Shown here one piece after another: positions 6,928 to 14,899 of a DNA stretch of 64,000 nt. A model generated the notes under the pieces. It worked only from the letters and a program-made list of their open reading frames with translations, was not told where the DNA came from and ran no database searches. This stretch comes from JACVRW01 sp034664125 (GTDB lineage: Bacteria; Actinomycetota; Thermoleophilia; Solirubrobacterales; Thermoleophilaceae), in assembly GCA_034664125.1 (NCBI GenBank), contig JAXDIG010000009.1, positions 1-64,000 of the forward strand, in the 5' to 3' direction. Position 1 is the stretch's first letter, and each line of letters opens with the position of its first letter. A program made the translations under genes and the position numbers.

Positions 6928-8162
6928 CGGTCGGACCGCGCCGCCGGTTGCTCTTCCTGCTTCCTTTCCCGCCCGATCCGGCGGGCGCGCACGGGGCAGC
7001 CCGGATGACCGGCCAGCTGCTCGAGGCGCTCGCCGGGGCACACGATGTCGGCGCCATGTATCTGCGCGCCGCCGAGGAGCCTCCGATCGACAGTGGCCTG
7101 GGCGAGCGGCTCGCGCTCGTGGCCGAGGTCGAGCGGCCCTCCCTTGAGGGGCCAGGGGCCGGGCGCGCCGCTCGGCGGGCGCTGGGGCTGCTCACGGGCC
7201 GGCCCCTGTGGGCCACGGACTGGGCCGTGCCGGCATTCGCGGCCCGGCTGCGTGAGGTCGCCCAGGCCTGGCGCCCCGACGTGGCCCAGGCAGAGCTGCA
7301 TGTCATGGGCCAGTACCTGCCGGCGCTGGGCGAGCCCGCGCCCCCCGCCATCCTTGTCGAGCACGATCCGGGCGCCGCGGCGGCAATGGACCTGGCCGCC
7401 TGGGAGCGAGGTTTCCGGCGGATCGGCCGACGCGTAGACGCGCTCGCCTGGCGCCGCTACGAGCGGCGCGTGCTCCCCGGCGCTGACGCCGTGGTCGCCT
7501 TCACCGAACGGGATCGCGCGACCCTGGCCGCGCTCGCCCCCGGCGCCCGGGTCGTCCGGATCACACCGGGGATCGCGCTCCCTGCCCAGCCCAGCGATCC
7601 GGTCGGGGCGCAACCGCCGCGCGTGCTCTTCCTGGGCAGCTTCGGCCATCCGCCCAACATCGACGCCGCGACCCGGCTCGCCCGCGCGCTCATGCCCGCC
7701 GTGCGGGCTCGGGTGCCGGGAGCGGAGCTCGAGATCGTGGGGGCCGCACCTCCGGCGGAGGTGCGTGCGCTTGCCGGTGACGCTGTCGTCGTGACCGGGC
7801 CCGTGGCCGACGCACGGCCCTACCTGGACCGAGCCGCCGTTGTGGCCGCTCCGCTGCGCCTCGGCGGGGGGGTGCGCGTCAAGGTGCTCGAGGCGCTCGC
7901 TTCAGGGAAGGCGATGGTGGCGACGCCGCTGGCCCTAGCCGGCCTCGACGTCGTGCCCGGCACCCACGCGCTGGTCGGGGAAAGCGACACGGAGTTGAGC
8001 GATGCGCTGGCGGTGCTGCTCGAGGATCCGGACCGACGGCGGCGCCTCGGCCGCGCCGCGCGAGACTGGGCGATCGAACACCTCGGCTGGGAGCACGCGG
8101 CCACCGCCTACGCGGACCTCTACACGACGCTGCTCGCCGAGCACGGACGGACCCCGCCGTGA
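6924..8162 (+). CDS. Family 4 glycosyltransferase
   Basis: A retaining GT-B enzyme of 412 residues. The N-terminal Rossmann domain begins RRLLFLLPFPPDPAGAHGA. The C-terminal donor-binding domain starts near PRVLFLGSFGHPPN and contains RLGGGVRVKVLEALASGKA, the phosphate- and ribose-binding segment with the conserved Glu of the E-x7-E region. A GTG start overlaps the previous stop, and its own stop overlaps the next start, so it is tightly coupled. It probably adds one residue to a lipid-linked or polysaccharide acceptor; the sugar cannot be deduced. Confidence 0.88.
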   Translation: MTVGPRRRLLFLLPFPPDPAGAHGAARMTGQLLEALAGAHDVGAMYLRAAEEPPIDSGLGERLALVAEVERPSLEGPGAGRAARRALGLLTGRPLWATDWAVPAFAARLREVAQAWRPDVAQAELHVMGQYLPALGEPAPPAILVEHDPGAAAAMDLAAWERGFRRIGRRVDALAWRRYERRVLPGADAVVAFTERDRATLAALAPGARVVRITPGIALPAQPSDPVGAQPPRVLFLGSFGHPPNIDAATRLARALMPAVRARVPGAELEIVGAAPPAEVRALAGDAVVVTGPVADARPYLDRAAVVAAPLRLGGGVRVKVLEALASGKAMVATPLALAGLDVVPGTHALVGESDTELSDALAVLLEDPDRRRRLGRAARDWAIEHLGWEHAATAYADLYTTLLAEHGRTPP

Positions 8163-9280
8163 GCAAGCCGCGCGTGGTGCTCGTGGGCTGGCGACTTGGC
8201 GGCGAGCTCGAGCGCGTCATCGAGCAGGGCCAGGAGCGCTTCGACTACACGGTGCTTTCGATGGACCTGGACGAATCGCTCCGTCCGCTGGTGGACTGGC
8301 TGCGCATGCCGCGCCCGGCACTCGGGTCCTTCCGGCTCGGGTGGGCGGCCTTCTTCGCGCTTGGCGGCCGGCGCCTCGCGGGCATCGACGCCGACCTCGT
8401 CCACACGGTGGGCCCGATGCCCGTAGTGCCGAACCGCGTCGACCTGAACACCGTCACCTTCTGCCACGCCGCCTACGACGAGGCCACGGCCGGCAATCCC
8501 GTCAAGGGCAGCTCGGGCTCAATAGGCTGGCGGCTTGGACAGCGGTTCACGCTCGGCTTGGAGCGGTGGTGGTTCCGTCGCGCCGTCCGCGTGCTGGTGG
8601 GCATATCAGAGGGAAGCGCGAAGGATCTGCGGCGCTTCTATCCCGGGGTCCATGTCGCGGTGATGCCGAGGGGCATCGACCTGCACCGCTTTCGTCCGGA
8701 CGGCGAGGATGGCAGGCGGTTTCGCGAGCAGAACAGCGTGGACGCCGATGCGGTCGTGGCGCTCTTCGTGGACCAGCAGCACCGGCCGCTCAAAGGGCTC
8801 GACCTGGCGATCCAGGCCTTCGCCTCGGCACGGCTCGCCGGCGACGGGCCCGACTTGCTCTGGGTCGCGGGCGCCGGGAATGAAGCGCACGCTGCACTGG
8901 CCACCAGGCTCGGCGTCGGCGACAGCGTCCGCTTTCTCGGCTACACGTCCGAGGTCGAGCGCTGCTACCGGGCGGCGGACCTCTTCGTTCTGCCCACCGT
9001 CTACGAGGCGTTCTGCCGCGCGGCCCACGAGGCGGCGGCGTGCGGACTCCCCGTGGTCGCGCCGCCCGTCAATGGCATCCGCGAGCTGGTGGGGGACGAC
9101 GAAGCGGGGATCATCACCCGCCGGGAGCCCGCGGACCTCGCCCGAGCGCTGGGCGCCCTAGCCCGCGACCCGGCACGCCGAGGCCGCATGGGCGAGGTCG
9201 CGCGCCGGCGCGCGCTTGCCTTTGACGAGCACGGCGTCGCCCAGCGCATCCTCGCCCTTCACGAGTCGCTGCTCGGCTAG
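8159..9280 (+). CDS. Family 4 glycosyltransferase
   Basis: A second GT-B enzyme of 373 residues in the operon. It has a variable N-terminal acceptor domain, a linker near ISEGSAKDLRRFYPG, and the donor domain with PRGIDLHRF, DLFVLPTVYEAF and HEAAACGLPVVAPPVNG, the usual E-x7-E region of GT4 enzymes. GTG 8159 overlaps the preceding stop. The terminal TAG (9278-9280) shares CTAG with the stop of the convergent ABC-transporter ATPase, so there is no spacer between the two operons. Confidence 0.88.
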   Translation: MSKPRVVLVGWRLGGELERVIEQGQERFDYTVLSMDLDESLRPLVDWLRMPRPALGSFRLGWAAFFALGGRRLAGIDADLVHTVGPMPVVPNRVDLNTVTFCHAAYDEATAGNPVKGSSGSIGWRLGQRFTLGLERWWFRRAVRVLVGISEGSAKDLRRFYPGVHVAVMPRGIDLHRFRPDGEDGRRFREQNSVDADAVVALFVDQQHRPLKGLDLAIQAFASARLAGDGPDLLWVAGAGNEAHAALATRLGVGDSVRFLGYTSEVERCYRAADLFVLPTVYEAFCRAAHEAAACGLPVVAPPVNGIRELVGDDEAGIITRREPADLARALGALARDPARRGRMGEVARRRALAFDEHGVAQRILALHESLLG

Positions 9281-10002
9281 GAGCCCTCGCCGAGGTATGC
9301 GCGCCTGACCTCTTCGAATGGCCCGTCGGCGGCTATGTGGCCGTCCGCGAGCCAAAGCGCCCTGTCGCAGAACGTGGCAAGCAGCGGATGGTCATGTCCG
9401 GCGGCCACGACAATGCCCCCCGCGTGCAGCGCCTCGTGCGCGCGGTCGGCGACGATCTGGCGAAACTCGTGATCGAGCGCCTCGTGCACCTCGTCGAGGA
9501 CGAGGACCTCCGGGCCGGTGTGGTCGGCGACCGCGAAGCCGAGGCGCGCCTTCATGCCCTCCGAGTAGCTCAGGACCGGTCGGTCGAAGGCGTCCTCGAG
9601 GTGGGTCGCGTGCTTGATGGCCTCGAGTGCCGCGTCGGACTGAGCCCGGGACATGCCGGCCAGCACGCCCAGCAGCGCCGCGTTCTCCCTACCTGTCAGC
9701 AGCCCGAGCAGGCCGGCCTCTGTCGACAACAGGGATCCGACCCGCCCGCGTACCTCCAAGCGGCCGGCGTCCGGGCTGAGCACGCCGGCGATCAGGCGCA
9801 GCACCGTGGTCTTGCCCGATCCACTCGGGCCGATCAGGGCCACGCCCTCGCCCGGGCCGATCGTGAATGCCATCTCATGCACGCCCCACGTCTGCGTCCC
9901 CTTGCGGCGCAGGCGCGCCAGCGCCGGCGTGACCGCGCGCTGGTAGCGATCGAAGAGGAAACGCACGCCCAGGGCCTCGGCACGGATCGAGACTTCGTGC
10001 AT
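9277..10002 (-). CDS. ABC transporter ATP-binding protein, polysaccharide export (Wzt/TagH type)
   Basis: A 242-codon cytoplasmic ATPase that powers export of a lipid-linked glycan with the permease encoded just upstream. Walker A is GPSGSGKT (58-65). The signature is the divergent LSYSEGMKARLGFA seen in Wzt-like proteins, and Walker B is VLVLDEV with the catalytic position within the LDEVHEALD stretch. There is no C-terminal carbohydrate-binding domain, so it resembles short TagH/RfbE-type partners. The ATG overlaps the permease stop by one base (TGATG). Its TAG is interlocked with the convergent glycosyltransferase stop. Confidence 0.9.
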   Translation of the reverse strand: MHEVSIRAEALGVRFLFDRYQRAVTPALARLRRKGTQTWGVHEMAFTIGPGEGVALIGPSGSGKTTVLRLIAGVLSPDAGRLEVRGRVGSLLSTEAGLLGLLTGRENAALLGVLAGMSRAQSDAALEAIKHATHLEDAFDRPVLSYSEGMKARLGFAVADHTGPEVLVLDEVHEALDHEFRQIVADRAHEALHAGGIVVAAGHDHPLLATFCDRALWLADGHIAADGPFEEVRRAYLGEGS

Positions 10003-10826
10003 CAGGGCTCCATGATCTTCGCGAACTGGCGCTGCTCGGAACGGAACACGGGGACGAACACCGCCAGCAGGACCACGCCGAGCACGGCCGGGTAGAGCAA
10101 CTCGAAGCCGCCCGGGGCGTCGCCGTAGAGCAGCGCGTCCCGATACGACTCGAATAGGCCGGTCATCGGGTTGATCAGGAGCAGGTCGTGCGCGGTGCCG
10201 GAGATCTGCGACAGCGGCACCAGCCCGGGGGCGATGAAGAACAGCACCCGCACGAAGCTCATCACGAAGTTGCCGATCTCCGGCATCCAGATGCCCAGAA
10301 GCGCGGCCGGGTAGGCGACGCCGATGGCGAGTACCAGGGTGATCGCGATCACCACCGGCAGCCACAGGATGGCCAGAGTGGGCGCCACGCCGTAGATCGC
10401 CATCATCAGGGCCAGCAGCAGCAGGCTCGCTCCAAAGGCGACCGTCTCGGTCAGGGCTCCGGACAGAGGCAGCAATGTGCGGTTGAAGCCCATGTTCAAA
10501 ACGATCGATCGGCGCGCCGCGACAGCGCTCATGGCGTTGACTATCGTGGTCGTGAAGAGTTGAAAGGGGATGACCGCGCAGGCCAGGCTCAACCCCGGTG
10601 CCTCGCCCGGACGGTCGAGGACCAGCGTGACCAGCACCAGGTAGACGCCGACCAGCGCAAAGGGGTCGGCAATCCACTTGACGAGCCGCCATCCTCCCCG
10701 CCCGTACCTGACCTTGAGGTCGCTGATGGTCAGCGAGATCAGGACGTCCCACGATCGCCGGGCCGCCCGCCAGGGTGATCCGGTCGGGGCCGGCTCGGCG
10801 TGCACCATCGTCTCGGGAGACGCCAT
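10002..10826 (-). CDS. ABC-2 transporter permease, polysaccharide export (Wzm/TagG type)
   Basis: An inner-membrane protein of 274 residues with six predicted helices and the short N-terminal cytoplasmic segment typical of ABC-2 exporters (DLKVRYGRGGWRLVKW amphipathic coupling region). Partnered with the ATPase downstream, it would flip an assembled undecaprenyl-linked glycan to the outside. ATG 10826 lies 7 bases from a TATTCT hexamer with no Shine-Dalgarno, so transcription is probably leaderless. It is divergent from the next glycosyltransferase with only 32 bases between starts. Confidence 0.9.
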   Translation of the reverse strand: MASPETMVHAEPAPTGSPWRAARRSWDVLISLTISDLKVRYGRGGWRLVKWIADPFALVGVYLVLVTLVLDRPGEAPGLSLACAVIPFQLFTTTIVNAMSAVAARRSIVLNMGFNRTLLPLSGALTETVAFGASLLLLALMMAIYGVAPTLAILWLPVVIAITLVLAIGVAYPAALLGIWMPEIGNFVMSFVRVLFFIAPGLVPLSQISGTAHDLLLINPMTGLFESYRDALLYGDAPGGFELLYPAVLGVVLLAVFVPVFRSEQRQFAKIMEP

Positions 10827-10833
10827 CCGGGCC

Positions 10834-10839
10834 AGAATA
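10834..10839 (-). promoter_or_regulatory. -10 element (TATTCT) of the exporter operon
   Basis: TATTCT on the minus strand ends 7 bases before ATG 10826, and is the best -10 match to consensus in the window. Confidence 0.6.
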
Positions 10840-10858
10840 GGGCCATCGCGCTGAGCCG

Positions 10859-11860
10859 GTGACGGGAAGCTTCCGGTACCGAACCGCCATTCCGCCCGTC
10901 GCCAGCGGCGAGCGGCCGCTGTGGTCGGTCATGATCCCGACCCACGACTGCGCGTCATACCTGCGCGAGGCGCTCCGCTCGGTGCTGGACCAGGACCCCG
11001 GTCCCCAGCGGATGCAGATCGAGGTGGTCGACGATGCCTCCTCGGACATGCCTGAGGCGGTGGTCGAGGAGCTCGGACAGGGACGCGTGAGCTTCTTCCG
11101 CCAGCCACGCAACGTGGGCCACGTCGCGAACTTCAACACCTGCCTCGAGCGTTCGCGCGGGCACCTGGTCCACCTCCTGCACGGAGACGACTGCGTGCGC
11201 GACGGCTTCTATGCGGCGATGGAACGCCTGCTCGAAGCGGAAGGCAGCGCAGGCGCGGCGTTCTGCCGCTACATCGCCATCGACGAGGCGGGCGACTGGA
11301 GCAGCATCGCGCCTCTGGAGCAGCGCTCCCGGGGCCTGATCGGGGATTGGCTCGAGAAGATCGCCGTCGGCCAGCGCCTGCAGACGCCCTGCATGGTGGT
11401 GCGCCGGCAGGTGTACGAACAGCTGGGAGGATTCGACCGGCGCCCCAAGGGACTCGGCGAGGACTGGGAGATGTGGGTTCGCATCTCGGCCCACTACCCG
11501 GTCGCGTACGAGCCAGGCCCGCTCGCGCTCTACCGCGTCCACTCGTCCTCGCTGAGTGGCCGCATGCTGCGCACGGGCGAGAACGTGAGGGACCTGCGCC
11601 GGGTGATCGAGATCAATCGCGAGCACTTCGCACCCGCGCAGGCAGACGAGATCACCCGCCGGGCGCTGCGGGAGACGGCCACCACCTGCCTGCGCCGCGC
11701 CCGCAGGCTGCTCGGCGCGGGCGACACCGCGGGGATGTGGGCGCAGGTGCGCGAGGCGATCCGGTCGGACGCATCGCCGCGGGTTCTCGCCGAGGCGGCC
11801 GCCGTCGTGTCGGCCCGCTTCGCGCTCGCACTGACCGGCAGGACCGGACGGGACAGTTGA
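10859..11860 (+). CDS. Family 2 glycosyltransferase
   Basis: A GT-A enzyme of 333 residues. It begins with the fold-typical WSVMIPTHDCASYL, has EVVDDASSD for nucleotide binding and LLHGDDC as the DxD metal site, then GLGEDWEMWVR as the catalytic acidic region. The GTG start at 10859 follows the divergent exporter by 32 bases; the weak TAGGGC hexamer upstream gives little promoter support. Its stop overlaps the next start as TTGA. Confidence 0.87.
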   Translation: MTGSFRYRTAIPPVASGERPLWSVMIPTHDCASYLREALRSVLDQDPGPQRMQIEVVDDASSDMPEAVVEELGQGRVSFFRQPRNVGHVANFNTCLERSRGHLVHLLHGDDCVRDGFYAAMERLLEAEGSAGAAFCRYIAIDEAGDWSSIAPLEQRSRGLIGDWLEKIAVGQRLQTPCMVVRRQVYEQLGGFDRRPKGLGEDWEMWVRISAHYPVAYEPGPLALYRVHSSSLSGRMLRTGENVRDLRRVIEINREHFAPAQADEITRRALRETATTCLRRARRLLGAGDTAGMWAQVREAIRSDASPRVLAEAAAVVSARFALALTGRTGRDS

Positions 11861-12795
11861 CCACCGGGCGGCGCGCGGAGATCAGCGTCGCGATCGCGAC
11901 GCGGGACCGGCCGCAGGCGCTGGCCCGCTGTCTCGAGTCGCTGCGGGGCAGCCGTGTGCCCCCGGCGGAGATCGTGGTGGCCGATCAGGGTTCGGGCCCC
12001 GAGGCCCGAGTCGTCGCGGCACGCGCCGACGGCCCGGGGCTGGAGGTTCGGTGGGTCGACGGCGGCGAGGGCGGCCTCGCCGGCGCGCAGAACGCCGCCT
12101 TCAGACACGCGACAATGCCCGTGATCGCCGTGCTCGACGACGATTGCGTCGCGGACGGCGGCTGGATCGAAGCGCTCGAGCGGACTTTCGGGGCCGACCC
12201 TGGGCTCGCCCTGGTCGGTGGCCGTGTCCTGCCGCTGCCGGCCGTGGGCGACAGGGTGTTCGCGGTCGCCTCGCGCACCAGCACCGACAGGCGCGAGTTC
12301 ACGAGCAGGTCGGCACCGTGGAACGTCGGTAGCGGCAACAACTTCGCGCTGCGGCGCGAGTGGTTCGACCGCGTCGGCGGCTGTGACGAGCGCCTCGGCC
12401 CTGGCACTCCGGGCAAGGGCGGCCTGGACATCGACCTCTTCTACCGGGTGCTGCGGGCCGGCGCCCGGGCCCGATACGAGCCTTCCGCTCTTGTCCGCCA
12501 CGAGCCCGCTACGCGAGCCGGACGGCTCCAACGGCGCCGGCCCTACGGCTACGGCGTCGGCGCGGCATCCGGCATGCGGCTGCGCGAGGGTGACCTCTAT
12601 GCCATCAGGCTGCTGGGTGGATGGGCGGGCCTGCGACTGCGGGTGCTCGCCTCGGGCGTCGTCAGCCGGCGCTGGGACGCACTGCATGAGGAGGCGCTGG
12701 TCCTCGGCGGCACAGCCGCCGGGTTCGTGCACGGCCTCAGGCAGGCGTCATCGGGCGATGGTTTGAGGGAGCGCCGTCGAAGGGATGCGAGGTGA
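11857..12795 (+). CDS. Family 2 glycosyltransferase
   Basis: A GT-A enzyme of 312 residues opening ISVAIATRDRPQALARCLESL, with VVADQGSG, LDDDC as metal-binding DxD, and a later GGLDIDLFYRVLRAG that supplies the catalytic acidic position. The TTG 11857 start is inferred from the TTGA overlap with the upstream stop, and no better start lies between it and the conserved first beta-strand. It overlaps the next gene by GTGA. Confidence 0.86.
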   Translation: MTTGRRAEISVAIATRDRPQALARCLESLRGSRVPPAEIVVADQGSGPEARVVAARADGPGLEVRWVDGGEGGLAGAQNAAFRHATMPVIAVLDDDCVADGGWIEALERTFGADPGLALVGGRVLPLPAVGDRVFAVASRTSTDRREFTSRSAPWNVGSGNNFALRREWFDRVGGCDERLGPGTPGKGGLDIDLFYRVLRAGARARYEPSALVRHEPATRAGRLQRRRPYGYGVGAASGMRLREGDLYAIRLLGGWAGLRLRVLASGVVSRRWDALHEEALVLGGTAAGFVHGLRQASSGDGLRERRRRDAR

Positions 12796-13637
12796 TCTCG
12801 GTCTGCATCGTCTGCCGCAACGAGGCCGACAAGCTCGGCCCGTGCCTCGAATCGGTGCGCTGGGCCGGCGAGGTGGTGCTGCTGGACCTGGACAGCGAGG
12901 ACGGATCGGTGGAGCTGGCTCAGGCCGCGGGCGCGCGTGTCGTGCGGCATGCACCGGTGCCGGTCGTCGAGGCCGTTCGCAACGTGGTCGCGGACGCCGC
13001 GACGGGCGAGTGGATCCTGGCGCTCGACCCCGACGAACGTGTGTCTCCCGGCCTCGCCGCCGAGCTGCGCCGTGTGTCGGAGCGCTCGGACATCGATGCC
13101 GTGGTGGTGCCGCGGATGAACTTCGACTTCGGCTATCCGGCGACGTCGCCCCTGCAGCGCTACGAGCCTCAGCTGCGGATGTATCGTCGCGCCGCGGTGC
13201 GCTGGCCCGGGTTTCCGAACGCCCTGCCCGAGGTCCGCGAGGACAGGGTGCTGCTGGTGGCGTCCCGCGACGAGCTGACGCTCGTACACGATCGCAACCG
13301 GAACATTCCGGAGGCGCTCGACCGCGTGCGCCGCTACGCCCCGATGCAGGCGCAGGCGATGATCGACGCGGGTGAGGAGTTCACCGCACGCCGAATGGTG
13401 CTCACCCTCGGCGAGAAGCTCTACCGGCACTTCGTGCTCGCACGCGCCCTGCGCGACGGCGTACCCGGCCTCTTGCGCGCCGGGCTCCTGGTCGCGTTTC
13501 ACCTCTACGTCTGGGCCGCGTTCTGGCATCAGTCGGGGGCGCAACGGACGGCCCAGGATGACCGCCTGCTCCGCCGCCTGGACACCGCCCTTGCCCCGCT
13601 ACGGCTGCTCGCCGACATACGTCGGCGGACGCGCTGA
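12792..13637 (+). CDS. Family 2 glycosyltransferase (WaaE/KdtX-like)
   Basis: A short GT-A enzyme of 281 residues starting ISVCIVCRNEADKLGPCL. The LDLDSEDGS segment, ALDPDERVS (DxD) and the later MNFDFGYP region resemble the WaaE/KdtX group of core-type glucosyltransferases. A hydrophobic C-terminal stretch (LLRAGLLVAFHLYVWAAFW) may anchor it to the membrane. It is the last gene of the three-gene overlapping set beginning at 10859. Confidence 0.86.
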   Translation: MISVCIVCRNEADKLGPCLESVRWAGEVVLLDLDSEDGSVELAQAAGARVVRHAPVPVVEAVRNVVADAATGEWILALDPDERVSPGLAAELRRVSERSDIDAVVVPRMNFDFGYPATSPLQRYEPQLRMYRRAAVRWPGFPNALPEVREDRVLLVASRDELTLVHDRNRNIPEALDRVRRYAPMQAQAMIDAGEEFTARRMVLTLGEKLYRHFVLARALRDGVPGLLRAGLLVAFHLYVWAAFWHQSGAQRTAQDDRLLRRLDTALAPLRLLADIRRRTR

Positions 13638-13695
13638 TTGCCAGTTCGGCGGGAACCTCCATGCGTAGGGTGTGGCCGCTTTGCGCAACCAGGGT

Positions 13696-13701
13696 TAAGG
13701 T
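13696..13701 (+). promoter_or_regulatory. -10 element (TAAGGT) before the 13.7-kb glycosyltransferase
   Basis: TAAGGT ends 9 bases before TTG 13711. The overlapping AAGGTGGG could alternatively act as a Shine-Dalgarno, so leaderless versus leadered cannot be settled here. Confidence 0.35.
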
Positions 13702-13710
13702 GGGACAGGT

Positions 13711-14862
13711 TTGGCGGGGAAACCTTCATCGCGCCGTACCCGTTTTCCGCGCAAATCGCGACCGGAAGGTACGCCCTCGCCTGCGCCTCGGGAGGCCCCG
13801 CTCGGCCCTGTGGAAGGACCCACCTACAGCGTGGTGATGCCCGCGACCGATCGCCCAGCCACGACAGACGTGTGCGTGGAGGCGATCCTCAACGCCGCGG
13901 ACCCGCCCGACGAGGTGATCGTGGTCGACTCCCCCTCGGGCATGGGTCCTGCTGCGGCCCGCAATGCAGGCGCAACGCGGGCCACCGGGTCGATCCTGAT
14001 CTTCGTCGACTCGGACGTCCTCGTGCACGAGGACGTCTTCACCCGACTCCGGGCCGCGTTCGACGCCGACCCCGAGTTAGCCGCGATCTTCGGCTCATAC
14101 GACGACGTGCCGTCTATACACGGTGTCGTGTCGACCTTTAGGAACATGCTTCACCACTATGTCCATCAGGGGTCAGGGGGAGTTGCGACGACCTTCTGGG
14201 CCGGCCTGGGCGCGGTGCGGCGAGAGGCCTTCGTCGCGGTCGACGGGTTCGATGACTGGCACTTTCGCTCGCCTTCCGTTGAGGACATCGAGCTGGGCCT
14301 GCGGCTCGCCAGCGCGGGCGGGCTGATCAAGCTCGACCCGGAGATCCAGGGCACCCACCTCAAACGCTGGGGGCTGCGCCGAATGCTCCTTACGGACGTG
14401 CTGTACCGCGGCATGCCGTGGACGGCCCTGATGCTCGATCGCGGTCCGAAGGCGGCCCGCCTGAATCTGCGCGGCAGCCACGGGGTGGCGGCGGTCGCGT
14501 TCACCCTCGGGCTCGCGGCGACCCTGCTCGGGCGGCGCCGTCTCGCGGCACCGCTGGCCGCCGCCTACTTCGCGATCAACCTCCGCTTCTACGGGCTGAT
14601 GTTCCGGCGCGCAGGGCCGCAGAGCGCGGCGGCGGCCGTCGCTTTGCTCGCCGCGCACAACACGGCCGCGCTCGGATCCGCTCCGCTCGGCGTAGTGGCG
14701 TTCGCGGCCGACCGCCTGCGCCGCTCCGGGCACAGGACCACCCGCCTCATCGTGCACGACGCGCCGGCGGCGGGGCTCATGCATCGGGGCAACGGAAGGC
14801 CGGGGCGCTTCCGGCGCGCCACTGAATCACCCACCGTGCCGAGCGGCACGGCGGCTCCCTGA
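13711..14862 (+). CDS. Membrane-associated family 2 glycosyltransferase
   Basis: A 383-residue protein. After a basic, Pro-rich N-terminus, the GT-A domain starts YSVVMPATDRPATT; it contains VVDSPSG, FVDSDVLV (DxD), and SPSVEDIELGLRLASAG as the acidic catalytic segment. The C-terminal third has two or three hydrophobic helices (VAAVAFTLGLAATLLG and LAAPLAAAYFAINL), suggesting membrane anchoring or a processive or polyprenyl-linked acceptor. TTG 13711 is the only start that keeps the basic N-terminus; an internal start before YSVVM cannot be excluded. Confidence 0.83.
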   Translation: MAGKPSSRRTRFPRKSRPEGTPSPAPREAPLGPVEGPTYSVVMPATDRPATTDVCVEAILNAADPPDEVIVVDSPSGMGPAAARNAGATRATGSILIFVDSDVLVHEDVFTRLRAAFDADPELAAIFGSYDDVPSIHGVVSTFRNMLHHYVHQGSGGVATTFWAGLGAVRREAFVAVDGFDDWHFRSPSVEDIELGLRLASAGGLIKLDPEIQGTHLKRWGLRRMLLTDVLYRGMPWTALMLDRGPKAARLNLRGSHGVAAVAFTLGLAATLLGRRRLAAPLAAAYFAINLRFYGLMFRRAGPQSAAAAVALLAAHNTAALGSAPLGVVAFAADRLRRSGHRTTRLIVHDAPAAGLMHRGNGRPGRFRRATESPTVPSGTAAP

Positions 14863-14899
14863 GCTGCCAGGCCCGCACCCCGGGTGGGACGATCCCCGG